Position numbers and translations under genes: made by a program
Notes under the pieces: model-generated
Seen by the model: the letters and a program-made list of their open reading frames with translations, nothing else
Told to the model about the DNA's origin: nothing
The model's database searches: none
Source of the DNA: Heterohyrax brucei
Taxonomy: Eukaryota; Chordata; Mammalia; Hyracoidea; Procaviidae
NCBI GenBank assembly: GCA_028571685.1
Contig: CM053143.1
Span: 151,088,329-151,152,328 of the forward strand
Direction of reading: 5' to 3'
Length of the DNA: 64,000 bases
In this document: piece by piece, positions 1 to 11,352 of the stretch
Layout of the letters: each line of letters opens with the position of its first letter
How positions within the stretch are numbered: the first letter of the stretch is position 1

Positions 1-533
1 TGATTGTATATGCAGAGAATCCCAAGGAATCTATACGTAAACTACTCAGACTGATAGAAGAGTTCAGCAAAGTCTCAGGATACAAGATAAACATAAGTAA
101 ATCAGTAGGATTCCTTTATACCAACAATGAGATTGTTAAGGAAGAAATTATCAAATCAATACCATTTACGATAGCCCCTAAGAAGATAAAGTACCTAGGA
201 ATTAATCTAACCAGAGAAATAACAGACCTTTACAAAGACAACTACAAGCCCTTACTACAAAAAACTGAGAGAGACTTACAGAAATGGAAAAACCTACCTG
301 CTCATGGATAGGAAGACTTAACATTGTGAAAATGTCTATTTTACCCAAAGCAATCTATTTATATAATGCAATCCCAATACAAGTTCCAGTGACATTTTTT
401 AATGAGATGGAGAAACAAATCACCAATTTTGTTTGGAAAGGGAAGAAGCCCCGGTTAAGCAAGGTACTACTAAAGAAGAAGAACACACTGGGAGGCCTCT
501 CATTATCTGACTTTAGCACATATTACGCTATAT
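1..533 (+). pseudogene. L1 ORF2 fragment (RT C-terminal region), frameshifted
   Basis: From position 3 one frame reads IVYAENPKES ... GYKINISKS ... LYTNNE ... KIKYLGINL ... LQKWKNLP. A one-base loss near position 297 moves it to the next frame, which continues PTCSWIGRLNIVKMSILPKA and so on to about 533. These are landmarks of the LINE-1 ORF2 protein just after the reverse transcriptase catalytic core. The copy runs off the left window edge and stops abruptly at about 533 without a 3' UTR. Apart from the frameshift it is open, so it is not very old. Not a host gene. Confidence 0.9.
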
Positions 534-854
534 CCATCTCTGTGTGCCACTGCTTTGGTTGACATGTTGCCCTGTTTCTTTCCTTCTCCAGAAAGACATT
601 CTCTATGAAGTGAGAAATGTGGTAGCCTATGGTTATGGACTCACATATTTCTGATTAGGAATAGAAAGAATTATCTACTCACAGCTCCAGGTTGAACAAG
701 TCTGGAAAGGACTACAATTGGTACAGCCTGGAGGGCATGTTTATCCTGGACCTAAGGAGATAGGGTGCTATGGCCCAACGTGAGTTATGAGTCAAGCCCT
801 GTGGTCAAGGAACTAACCAGTTGCCATGAATTTACTTCTAACTCATGATGGCCT

Positions 855-1050
855 GCTGTGCATCAGAGTAAAACTACGCTCCATAGGGATTTCAATGGCT
901 GACTTTTCAAAAGTGTATCACCAGACCTCTCTTCCTAGGCACCTCTGGTGTATTCTAGCCATCAACCTTTTGGTTAGTAGCGCAGAGCACATTAACCATT
1001 TCCACCCCCAGCTGAGCTCCTTAACCATTTGTGCTACCCGAGTAACTCTG
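855..1050 (-). repeat. AfroSINE, long form
   Basis: The reverse of the tail and middle ('ctccatagggatttcaatggct') is followed by the reversed head ('aaccttttggttagtagcg'). Degraded. Confidence 0.7.
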
Positions 1051-1067
1051 TGGCCAAGAGAATATCA

Positions 1068-1197
1068 AAACCAAAACCACTGCCATGGAGTCCACTCTGA
1101 CTCATAGCCCCCCCTAGAGGACAGGCCTGGTGGATTCTAACTACTGACCTTTTGGTTAGCTGCTGTAGCTCCTAACCACTATGCCACCAGAATTTCT
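1068..1197 (-). repeat. AfroSINE, short form
   Basis: Reversed tail 'aaccaaaaccactgccatgg' and reversed head 'gaccttttggttagctgc' with an internal deletion. Confidence 0.7.
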
Positions 1198-2860
1198 AGC
1201 AGGAGAACAGGTCATGTTATACAAAGAAGGTGGCAGTGCCGGGGCCTCCCTAGAAACAGAAAGGAATTCCAATTATTTATATCTCTTTAACCCAATACTC
1301 TCTCCACCCCTACATTTTGTTAAGAGTTGAAATTCCTGTTGATGTTGTAAAGAGAAAATGTCCCTAGTAAACAGTTCATATGTCATGAACATTTTATATC
1401 ATGATTTTGGAGAAGTAGTTTTAATTTTTTACGACCTTGTTTAAATTAAGTAAGTGAATACACCTTTTAGCATGCTTCCTATCAAGGAATATTAATAGAC
1501 CTTATTAAGACTGATTCATGAAACTTTTTGTTCTTGAGATTTTTATTGAGCAAACTAGAAACTCTGAGGGTGAATCCAAATGCCTAAGGAATTTGCTATG
1601 AAAGGGAGAATAAATTGTTTAACCTCTGTTTAACCTTCTGTAGCATGTTTATTTAAACATTCTGCCAATGTTGACATGATTCACCCAAGAATGTAACCCA
1701 GATTATGTACAGTTAGATATGATTTATTTACAAATCTGCAGAATTTTGGAATTCTATAACAAACTTTAAGAAAATAAACTGAATGTGCAACTTCTTAATC
1801 AAATAGCGTCAACACATAAAAGTAAAAAGAAAATTTAGGAACAATCCCAACCCTTAACAAATATTTTGTTTTTTTAATTCAGGGATTTGATCAGTAGCCA
1901 AAGAAAGAGATATTAGAAAAGATAGTACAAGCCCAGTATCCGTTATCTCAAAATCTCATTCATTTCTCCAACTTCAAGATCAATAATCAATCCATTTTAC
2001 CAAAATCAAAATAAAATCAACTAAAAACCTATTTACTCTTATAAAACCACAATCTTCTCTTGTGATAGAGTTAGCAGAACTATAATTCTGGGGCTGCTTA
2101 TCTTTCCCAGCACATGGGGAAGATAAAATCTCTAATACGCTGACTTTTTCCAAGTACCAGGACTAAATACTACAAGCAATTGAAACTTGGGTGAAGATGT
2201 ACTCCAAAATGTAATCAAAGAGAAAATGAACCCACTCCTACCCCCCACAATAAGACCTCTTCAGATATTCAGGTTTGGGTTATTTCAGAGTTGCGAGAAT
2301 ATTCTGGCTTGATCCTAAATCAAATGTCTAAGGGAATACCCAGCCTTAAGCCAGGGTCCTCCGTCGCTCTAGAATTTGACCCTGTCTTGGACTCCTTCAA
2401 TGCATGCTCTTCTCATTCTTTGCTGACAGCCCTTCTCCCACGGAAATATGCTTACCAGTTCTAGAAGTCTGGGTGGGATTTCCCTGCAGCCAAGTTAGCC
2501 TACTTCTCTGGATCCCTTGGGAGAGAAGATAGTTGAGCTGGACAGATGAAACATAACAGGAAAGCAATTTCTCTAGGTTCCTGTGCCAGGAAGCAGTTCC
2601 TAGTGCCAAGACTATGACTCCAGTGCCAAGACCCCGATCATATGGAGTTTGACATTCTGTGGTTAATTCCACTGCTACTGAAGGAATAATGCTTTGCCAA
2701 AAAACCATGATGTCTAAAGTGCATCCTGTTCGGCATAGAGCCTTGAGCAAACACAGAAACCTTTGTCCCTGGTTGTATCGAATGGTGCACAAAGACTTAC
2801 AGTCATTATGCTCTTCTCCTTTGAAGACTTGAAAATCAATTCTAACAAAAAGATAAAAGA

Positions 2861-2980
2861 CGCACCCCAGTGGGGCAGTAGTTAAACTGCTAACTAAAAG
2901 GTCTGCAGTTCCAACCCACCAGCCTCTCTTGGAGACCCTCAGGCAGCCTTGGAGAACCCCTGGGGAAATTCTACTGGAGC
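2861..2980 (+). repeat. AfroSINE, 3'-truncated
   Basis: Head 'gtggggcagtagttaaactgctaactaaaagg' region and 'ggggaaattctactgg' body are recognisable; no tail. Confidence 0.6.
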
Positions 2981-3269
2981 CACTGAACCAGGCCAAAGGG
3001 CAATCTTTTCAGTCCACTATTTTGCTTTTTAGAGTGGAGTCTAAAGAATGCTTTAAGGAATGATGTGGTTCACTTTCAAGACGTAAAGTCCAAAAGACAG
3101 CAGTGAACATCAGATAACTCTAATTGCCCTTGATTTCGGCCTGCAAGAAGATTAGCCCAGCTCTGCCATATGTGTAAGACTTCCACTTTGAACCCAGCCA
3201 AATAGACTAGGCCATGCATAGTCATCATCCAGCATTCAAGAAGTTAACTCCTCAAATTCCTGCTTAAGA

Positions 3270-3330
3270 ACTCAGCTGCTAACCAAAAGGTTGAATTCAT
3301 CCCACCCTCCCTGGAAACCCTATGTGTACA
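3270..3330 (+). repeat. AfroSINE head fragment
   Basis: Contains 'cagctgctaaccaaaaggtt' then 'ccctggaaaccctatg'. Short remnant. Confidence 0.5.
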
Positions 3331-3627
3331 GCTGGGCCCAGGGCAGTCTCTAGAGTCACAACCATCTCAGCAGCAACAGACAACAGGTATTTTCAGTTGC
3401 TTTCGGATATCCTTCAACATGTTGTGCAGGCCTCATCTCTCCATTTTAATGCACTAGTGGCTGTCTCTCCTGGCATTTGACTCTTAGTCAGCTCCATTTC
3501 TTAGACTGTAAACTCTTATGTTTCCCTGGCAGGTTATTATCACAAACAGGAGACTGGGAACAGCTTGCTGTATTTGCACGGCCACCGACAGACCAACTCT
3601 TTGAAGGATAAAGCATCACCTAGGTTG

Positions 3628-3822
3628 ACCACCAGAGTCCCTCAGTGATACAAACATTCTCAGTTGCAAAAGGTTAGAGGTTCAAGTCCATTCAGAGACC
3701 CCTCAGAAGAAAAGCCTGGAAATCTATTTCCAAAAAGTTAGCCATTGATGTGGTGTTCCATATCCCACATCGGATTTCCATAAATCAGAATCAACTCTAT
3801 GGAAACTGGTACTGTTGGGTTT
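3628..3822 (+). repeat. AfroSINE, long form
   Basis: Head 'gttagaggttcaagtccatt', middle 'agaaaagcctggaaatct', and tail 'aatcagaatcaactctatgg' are in order. Confidence 0.7.
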
Positions 3823-3883
3823 GTTGCTCCTCACGTTACAAGGCAGCACTTTCCTTTGTTTTGCCGCGGAACCCAGTCCAAGC

Positions 3884-3993
3884 CAGTAGTTCTCAAAGTC
3901 ATCTGCACATTGGAATCAAGTGGCAAGGTTTGAAAACCTATGGCTGTCTGCATCTCAACCCTTAGAGGCTGGTTTAATGAATCTAGGGTACAG
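3884..3993 (+). mobile_element. MER5A-like hAT DNA transposon remnant
   Basis: Starts 'cagtagttctcaaagt', the MER5A-type terminal sequence, with the following 'cattggaatca' typical of the family. Non-coding. Confidence 0.55.
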
Positions 3994-4146
3994 TAGGAAT
4001 TCTTCAAAGGCTTCAAGGTTGAGAATTTCTAGACACAGAGCATGCGTTTCAGTTCAAGAGAGCTTAACTCCTCTCAACATCTGTCTATACTGACTAAAAT
4101 TTTCACATATTTTTGGCATGACTTTTTATAAAACCTTCTGTCCTTT

Positions 4147-4355
4147 TGTTTTAGTCAGCTAGTGCTGCTCTAACAGGAAACTCCCTTAGCAATAGAGTGG
4201 CTACCCATAATCACCTTATCTATCAGCCATAGGCAGAGATCAGGATTTAAAGCACCAGAAAATCACAAAGTGAGGACAGTCACAGAACAGAAGGAATCCT
4301 TACCCAGCCACATTACTATACATATTTTGGAGGGGACACAATTCAATCCATGACA
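4147..4355 (-). repeat. MaLR/ERVL-type solo LTR, internally deleted
   Basis: Starts 'tgttttagtcagctagtgctgc' region and ends 'ggggacacaattcaatccat' plus 'gaca', the two reversed ends of the LTR family seen intact elsewhere. Flanks ccttt / tcttt may be a decayed 5-bp target duplication. Confidence 0.65.
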
Positions 4356-4719
4356 TCTTTTGATTATTTTAACCTCTGCTCTCAACTTACTGAAGTTTAG
4401 TAATATTAATTTGGATAGGTAAAGGGAAAAATAGTGATTGATACCAGCTATAGACCACAATGGCTGAAGTCAAATGAATGGAGGCAATCATATCATGAGC
4501 TTTCTCAAAGGAAGGGACATGCTTTATTCATCTTAGTATTTTCACAATATCTACCATGCTATTTTGATCAAAGTAGACGTGTAATACATATTTTATAGGG
4601 AAAGTAGCCTAAATCTACATATTGTTTGACCCAAATTTTTTAATTATCTGAAATATACGTGATGCATATGTAGTTGAAAAACAGTTTCAGGGCAAGAACC
4701 AATATTCTGCTATTCAACG

Positions 4720-4964
4720 GATTTTTTTCTTTAACATCTTTATTGAGAAATAATTCACATGCTACAGAATTCACCTACTGATAGTGTACAATTCAGTGGT
4801 TTTTAGTATATTCACACAGTCGGGCAACCATCACCATAATCAATTTTAAAACCTTTCATCACCCCAAAAGTAAGCCCTATGTCCTTTACCACTCCCCATT
4901 CCTCCACTACCTCCCCGACTCACCCCAGCCTTAGGCAACTACTAATCCACTTTCTGTCTCTGCA
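4720..4964 (-). mobile_element. Old L1 (L1M-type) 3' end
   Basis: Plus strand reads 'ctttattgagaaataattcac', 'gtgtacaattcagtggtttt' and 'caaccatcaccataat', the well-known reversed 3' UTR of mammalian-wide L1M elements. Confidence 0.75.
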
Positions 4965-4967
4965 AAA

Positions 4968-5140
4968 CCAAACAATCCAACTTATTGCTGTCCAGTCAAT
5001 GGCAACTCATGACAGCTCCATAAGCTACAAAGCAGAAATGCTCCATAGCGTTTTCTAGGCTTTAATCTTTACAGAAGCAGATCATCAGGACTTTCTTCCA
5101 CGGTACCACTGGGGAGGTTTCAGATACCAATCTTAAGGTT
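4968..5140 (-). repeat. AfroSINE, long form
   Basis: Reversed tail 'attgctgtccagtcaatggc' and middle 'aatctttacagaagcagatc'; head lost. Confidence 0.7.
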
Positions 5141-5189
5141 AGAATATGAGCACAAACTGTACCACCCAAGGATCTGCTGTCTCTATACA

Positions 5190-5352
5190 AATAAATAAGC
5201 CTCTTGCCATTGACTCAATTACAACTCATAGAGACCCTATAGTCTGCAGTGGAACTGTCCCGCAGGGTTTCCAAGAAGCAGCTGGTGGATTCAGACTGCG
5301 AACCTTTTGGTTAGCAGTCAACCTCTTAACATCTATGCCACCAGGGCTCCAA
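5190..5352 (-). repeat. AfroSINE, short form
   Basis: Nearly complete: 'cttgccattgactcaattac', 'gggtttccaagaagcagc', 'aaccttttggttagcagtc', ending 'gccaccagggctcc'. Confidence 0.8.
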
Positions 5353-6205
5353 CTCAGTCTGTATACTAAATGAATAATCCAAGAAGGTGGACTATATAAA
5401 GAACAATTCAGCATCAGGACTGAAGGAAGACTGTGTAACAACCTGTGATATGCAGAATGCAAAACCTAGTTTGCTGAGAGAAGAGAGGGCTTGAAACTCT
5501 TACTGGTGAAAACTTAAGACTATAGCCTTTACTACGGATGACACCTCAACATAAAGAAGACAAAACATCCTCACAAGTAGACCAATAAGCAACATCATGA
5601 TAAATGGAGAAAAGATTGAAAATGTCAAGGATTTCATTTTACTTGAATCCACAACCAACACCTATGGAAGCAGCAGTCGAGAAATCAAATGACATATTGC
5701 ATTTGGCAAATCTGCAAATGTTTCTGAAAGTGTTTTTTAAAAAAAACAAAACAAAACAAAGACATCACTTTGAGGACTAAGGTACACTTGACTCAAGCCA
5801 TGGTATTTTCAATCACCTCATGTGAATGTGAAGGATGAACAATAAATCAGGAAGATAAAAGAAGAACTGATGACTTTGAATTGTGCTGTTGGTGAAAAAT
5901 ATTGAACATACCATGAAGTGCCAGAAGAACTGACAAATCTGTGTTGGAGGAAGTACAACCAGAATGCTCCTTAGAAGCAAGGGTGGCAAGACTACATCTC
6001 ATATATTTTGGACGTGTTACCAGGAGGGATCAGACTCTGGAGAAAGACATCATGCTTAGTGAAGTTGAAGATCAGCAAAAATGAGGAAGAGCTTCAGTGG
6101 GATGGACTGACATAGTGGTTGCAACAGTGAGCTCAAACACAGGAACAATTGTGAGGATTGTATGGGACCAGGCAGTGTTTGATTGTAAATTCCATCTGTA
6201 AAACT
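5353..6205 (+). mobile_element. RTE/BovB-type LINE, 3' half, degenerate
   Basis: Matches the second half of the RTE copies at 11353-12542 (reverse) and 40488-42712: 'agcaacatcatgataaatgg', 'gacatattgcatttggcaaa', 'tgctccttagaagcaagg', 'caggagggatcagactctgg'. It covers the end of the RT domain and the C-terminal part of the ORF. Many stops and frameshifts. Confidence 0.8.
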
Positions 6206-6269
6206 AAAAATTTATCAACAGGAGAATAGATGAATAAATTGTATCACATTCAAAGCTTCAATGTGATGC

Positions 6270-6445
6270 AAATACTACACAGGCCTGCTCCCCAAAATGC
6301 AATTCCCCACTAGTCAGGTTGATTATACACTGGAACCTGATATAAATTTAGACCTTGGGGCTCTACTTCAGAGCAATTGCATCTGAATCTGTATTTTCAC
6401 AACAGCTGGTGATTCACATGTCAATGAAAGTCTGAGAGGCCCTGT
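6270..6445 (+). mobile_element. MER5A-like remnant
   Basis: Degraded; 'gcatctgaatctgtattttc' and the following 'ggtgattcacatg' match the 3' half of MER5A-type elements. Coordinates approximate. Confidence 0.4.
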
Positions 6446-6643
6446 TCTATGCAGCTAATGAATGAACTAGGGCTACTTGTGTCAATCCAGATAACTCTTA
6501 AAAATATAACATTCTGTTAAAAAAAATAAAAGAAATTGGCAAGGGATGACATAGCATGATACCATTTATGTAAAATTCAAAAACGTGTGAAAGTGTTACA
6601 CATTTTTGTGAATATATTCGGATGTGGTAGACATAAAGAAGGA

Positions 6644-6832
6644 GTCCTGGTTGGCACAACGTTAAAGTGCTCCACTGCTAACTGAAAGGTTGGCAGTTCA
6701 GACCCACCAACTGCTCTGAGGGAGAAAGATGTGGCAGTCTGCTTCCATCAAGGTTTTCAGTCTCTTGGGCAGTTCTACTCTGTCCTCTGGGTTGCTATGG
6801 GTTGGAATTGACTTGATAGCGATGGGTTAGTA
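6644..6832 (+). repeat. AfroSINE, complete long form
   Basis: Head 'aggagtcctggttggcac', 'ctgaaaggttggcagttcag', 'agaaagatgtggcagtctgc', tail 'tatgggttggaattgacttg'. Flanks share TAGACA near both ends, a probable decayed target duplication. Confidence 0.8.
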
Positions 6833-7440
6833 GACAAGAGGACATGCAGGGAATTTTATAAACATCCAATTCTAGAAGCTGGTTACCTCTAGAGACAGAG
6901 AAAGAGGATTAGGAAGGAACTTCACAGTCTTTGTTTGCAGCTGTAATCATTTACTTTCTTAAGATGTACAGCAAGTATACTTGAGCTTCTTTTATTATTT
7001 CTTATATGTCTTCACATGCTCTAAAATTCTCACTTAAACAAGAAGCTTAAGAAACCAGTATTTGTAAGTGGGTTGATAACTGTTACATTCTTCTGAGCAT
7101 TTTCTGTACTTTTCAAAATTCTTAGAATGAGCATTTATTACATTCTAAAAGTAATACTGAGTTCTAATTGTCTTTGTAATGCACTAAGCATCCTTTCCTT
7201 CAAAGCATCTAATGAATCGCCAGCCTTCCTGCTTTCTAGCAGTCCAGTCTTCCACATCACTATCTACCTTAGCATAGAGATCGGTGCTTGGCCTGCTATT
7301 GTGAGATGCCTTCTAGTTGACCACAGATTTGTGGGACCGCAGCAGGACAGAAAACAGTAGTAAACCATCCTCAAAATCAGTTACAGGCCAGACTATTGTA
7401 ATCCAAAGTTTTCATTACCTACTTTCAGAAATACAACATT
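6833..7440. other. Intergenic, nothing recognised
   Basis: AT-rich DNA; part before 7,000 may be old L1 sequence interrupted by the SINE to its left. No gene. Confidence 0.4.
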
Positions 7441-7622
7441 AGGCCTGTCTTCTTAGTGTGTCTTAGTATGGAAGCTCTGCTGACACCCATTCAGCGTTAT
7501 AGCAACACATAAACCTTCTCTGACAGATGGGTGGTGACTTCATCTGAGATGTGTTGGCTGGGAATCAACCTTGGGTCTCCCGTATAGGAGGTGAAAATAC
7601 TACCACTACACCACCAATGCCT
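7441..7622 (-). repeat. tRNA-Gly-headed SINE
   Basis: On the minus strand the head reads 'gcattggtggtgtagtggta' with 'gggagacccaaggttgattc', resembling a tRNA-Gly with A and B boxes. The body 'gcagagcttccatactaaga' recurs in the SINEs at 28925-29110 and 32286-32770. Different head from the AfroSINE copies around it. Confidence 0.65.
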
Positions 7623-8029
7623 CTTGTGCTCAAGAGTCCCCAGAAATGCCTGAGAAAGATCCAGAGTGATGGCTGACACCTAGTGTTCCCCTAAGAGATA
7701 TGAGAATCAGAGCCCTGATACTTGTCCTGATTTTGTCATTGTGGGTGATGCAGAATCTGAAAACAATGTGCCATTTCTCTGAGCATCTCTTTCCTTTGAA
7801 ATGGGAATAATAACTCATGTCTGGTTTATCTCATGGTGTTCTTGTAAAGATAAAAAGAGAGAAAATGTTTGGAAATTTTTTGAACTCAGTAGTGTTTGGA
7901 AAAAGTCAATTTCCCCTCAAATGGGTAGTCTCAGTCTATGGCATCAGTCATCAACCATGGGCCTAGCTAGGGATTAACATAGTGGTTCCATTCAAAGAGG
8001 TTTTTTTCCTTTGTTCCATGTCTGATTGG

Positions 8030-8990
8030 GATGGTAGGCTTTGGGACTGTTCATCCACTTTCTCCAATACTTCCTCCTTTGCACATAATAGAATTGAATT
8101 TCCCTGGTCCCTTGAATTTAGGTTTGAGCAGGCTACTTGTTTTTGGCCAAGGAACTATGGACATCACTGATGTGCATCACTCCCATCAAGTTTTCTGTTT
8201 TGTTTTTTATTGTGCTCTAAGTGAAAGTTTATGATTCAGTTGTTTCTCATACAAAAGCTTTCACACTTCTTGTTATATAACCCTAGTTGCTCTCCACCCT
8301 GTTTTTTCCATGTTCATTCAACCAGTGCCGGTCAACTCTGCCTATTCACCTCCAAACAGAAGCTGCCCAGTTAGTCTCTTGTATCTACTTAAACCAAGAA
8401 GCACACTGTTCACTAGTATTGTTTAATGCCTTTTAGACCAGTTTGATCTTTGTCTGAAGATCTGGCTTCAGGAGCGGTTTTAGTTCCGGGCTAACAGAGA
8501 GTCCAGGGCCCATGTCTCCCGGGGACCCTCCAGTCTTGCAGACCATCAAATCTGGCCTTTTAACTAGAGTCCAAATACTGTTCCTTACCTTTCTTTTGCT
8601 CCATCAGAGACTCTTCGTGGAGTTCCCCGTCAGGGCACTCATTGGTGGTAGCCAGGTACCATCTAGTTCTTCCAAGCAAATGTGGGTATAGTCTCTGGTT
8701 TATGTGGCCCTTTGTGTCTCATGGGCTCATATTTTCCTATGTCTTTCCCACTGAGAAGTTTTAAGAGCCATTTTGGAAAAGTTCATGTTGCTTTCCAACT
8801 GATAGGGTGACTGTGGAAACACATGCAGTGCTGGAGTCTTCATCACTCAATGTCTCTGGATGCCTAAGGTAAGCACAGGCTCCCTTACCTACTTACAGCA
8901 GACTTGTAGCATGAATGAGAAATAAACTTTTGTTATAGTAAGCACTTGAGATCTTTGGGATTGTTCATAAACATAGCAAAGCTAAGCCTA
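8030..8990 (+). repeat. ERVL/MaLR-type LTR, split by an L1 3' UTR
   Basis: Left part to about 8185 and right part from about 8760; the right part ends with 'gcatgaatgagaaataaact' and 'ttgttatagtaagcacttga', an LTR poly-A region. The same 3' end type occurs at 9830-10174. Extent and family uncertain. Confidence 0.45.
8186..8755 (-). mobile_element. Elephant-type L1 3' UTR
   Basis: Plus strand reads 'tttttattgtgctctaagtg' and 'aaagtttatgattcagttg', 'tgtctgaagatctggcttc', 'gtagccaggtaccatctagt'. Reversed, this matches the L1 3' ends at about 15,740 and 37,240 in the window. It sits inside an older LTR. Confidence 0.75.
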
Positions 8991-9042
8991 GCCTGACAGA
9001 CACAAATGGCTAAAATCAGCACAGTGTTATATATTTATATAT

Positions 9043-9238
9043 TAAAAACAGCCCATTGCTGTTGAGTCAATTTCAACTCACAGTGGCCCTATAGGACACA
9101 GTAGAACTACCCCATAGTTCCAGGCTGTAACCTTTATGGAAGCAGACTGCCACATCTTTTTCTAGCAGGGAAGCTGGTGAATTTGAATTATCAACCTTTC
9201 AGCTAGCAGCTGAGTGCTTGAGTTTGCACCACCGATAT
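9043..9238 (-). repeat. AfroSINE, complete long form
   Basis: Reversed tail 'ttgctgttgagtcaatttca', middle 'ggctgtaacctttatggaag', head 'caacctttcagctagcagc'. Confidence 0.75.
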
Positions 9239-9560
9239 AACTTTTTTATTGTGCTTTAGGTGAAAGTTTATAGAGCAAATTAGTTTCCTGTTTGATAGTT
9301 TGTACATAAAGTGTTTCATGACAGTGGTTGTACTCCTCCCCACAATGCGTCAGCACATTCCTCATGTCCGTCCCAGGCTCCTTGTTTCCTTTTGTCTGAA
9401 ATCTCTACCACTTCCTGCCTTCTTGTCTTTGCTTTGGGACAAATGTTGCCCTTTGATCTCATAAAGTTGTTCTAAGAAGCCTGCTCCTCTCGGGTGTTAT
9501 TATTTATATTACGGATCTGTTTATTGTGTGGCTGGAAGGTGGTCTCCAGGAATGTCTTCA
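9239..9560 (-). mobile_element. L1 3' UTR, second subfamily
   Basis: Starts 'ttttattgtgctttaggtga' then 'aagtttatagagcaaattag'; diverges from the copy at 8186 further in. Confidence 0.65.
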
Positions 9561-9829
9561 GTTCCACCAGCATTTACGCACTAAAAAAAGACGATGGATG
9601 GCAATAACATAAGTCTTCTCCAGAAATAGAGATAACGAGGGTCTAATAGGACGTGAGTTCTCTATCTGCTTTCTCTTCCTCCCTCTAGGACTCAGTAGAT
9701 ACTGATTCTTCCCTTCTCATTTATGACCAGAGAGAGGAAACAATTTCCAGGCTCTTTTGACCCTTGCAAAGAAGTCCTCCTGTTTCTTTCAGAGAGGATT
9801 TCACACTCAGTGACAAATGGCCAAGTCAG

Positions 9830-10174
9830 GATCAACATGTTTGCCGAATAGTTCTGGTTTCCCTCTTCTCCAAGAACATGGTAAGATAGTGCTTTCTTAC
9901 CCCTGTGGGGCCACGTATCTAGTCCTGGATAATGCGTTATGGCCAATTAACTTCCTGTGTGAGACCCTCCAGTGGTCTTTCTCCTTTGGCACAGTCACCC
10001 ACCTGACTTAGGATAATGGCTGCTCTGTCATCAAGGGTTCCTAGGTACAGTAAACCTGCCCATCCCAAAACAGACACGTAGCCTTCAGTGAAAAATAAAC
10101 CACTACTGTTTCAAGTCACTGACATTGCAGGGTTGTTACTGCAACATAATCTAGCCTCACCTGACTAATACACA
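9830..10174 (+). repeat. ERVL/MaLR-type LTR, 3' part
   Basis: Ends 'aaataaaccactactgtttc', 'gggttgttactgcaacataa' and 'cctgactaatacaca', a typical LTR poly-A signal and R/U5 end. Left edge uncertain. Confidence 0.5.
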
Positions 10175-11352
10175 GGGAAACCCTAAGACAATACTATTTC
10201 TTCCTTTGATGTGATCTCAACAACCAGATCCTTCAATGGAAGGTACACCATTCCTCTTCATAACCTGGCTAACTTGGCAAAAACAAGACATGAACAAAAC
10301 AAAAAGAATACTGAGCTCTGAGGCTTCCTTAATGAAATTCTCACTGTAGTTCTTTGATGAGGAGCCTGGATGTCCCTCCTGCAAGCACTTAGACTGGTTC
10401 TTGGTAACCATCTGAGGTTTCACTGGAGGGTCTTTTCTCTAAAGCTGGGAACACACTGCTAAAGCAGGATGTTGATGTTCCTCCCATTCCCAGTTCAAAG
10501 GCTGGCTTCCCAGAGGTGAGTTAACAAATGAATTTCTAAGGTCTGTTAGTGCTCAGGTAGGGTCTCTATGAGTCAGAATCAGCTTGATGGCACTGAGTTG
10601 GTTTTGTTTTCCGGGGGGGAGGGTTAGTGCTTGTGGAGTTCTCTAATCTTATTTACAGCATTTTCTGCTGATTTGTTATTCTCTATTTCTGTATTTTCTT
10701 AGACATTTGATGTTCTTCTGAGAACAGTACTGCTAATATGGTCAGGGGAGCTCCACCAAGTGATTAACTGTCATAATTTTGACCTTCTAATCCACACAGG
10801 CATTTTTTTTAGGTGACTTATACAAAGTTCTTTATTTTGAGTGCTCACAAAAATACGTAGAGAATTACTCATCATCTAAGACTTTCATTTCAGTATGAAG
10901 CACTTTCACCTTAGCCTTGATGTGGTTATTGTTTGTTCTTTTCTCTTCTCTTTTTTTGAGACAGTGTTTTTGAAACTCATGATTCACTGCCAAGAATATT
11001 TACACTTTACTTATTCAACAGACTGATCTATGAGGTTTGAAAACTGGTTGTTTTGCCTGTTTGTTTTCATCTGATTAAGGAGAAGTTCAAAAATAAAAGA
11101 CATTATTCATCAAAGCGTAACCACCCACAGCAGAAGAAATTTCCTGAGGTTGATGTTCAGACATTGACACTAGAAAGGGAAATCAATGGCTGACAGATTT
11201 TTAGAAACTTCACTCAGTAGATCCTTAGAGAGGAAGAGGTGGTGTCTCCAAATGAGGTTATAGGCATACTCACTCATTATAAGAAGCTAGCCACCAAAAA
11301 CTACATAAAATCAAGGAGGTTCCTCCTTCTACTTCCCTCCTTCCTTCAGCTG
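10175..11352. other. Intergenic, one SINE tail
   Basis: Only a SINE 3' tail at 10550-10606 ('tctctatgagtcagaatcag', 'cttgatggcactgag') is recognisable. The rest shows no gene or clear repeat. Confidence 0.5.

Larger units (their letters stand above)
534..2860. other. Intergenic, two degraded SINEs and otherwise nothing recognised
   Basis: Besides the SINEs at 855-1050 and 1068-1197, I recognise no gene, RNA or repeat. Both strands of 1,200-2,860 are AT-rich without long open frames of recognisable content. Confidence 0.5.

Noticed and set aside
2397-2996. 199-codon open frame on the minus strand, the longest in the window
   Set aside because: Its start lies in a SINE, the protein resembles no family I know, composition is unbiased, and nothing supports a promoter or splice sites. 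A chance frame.
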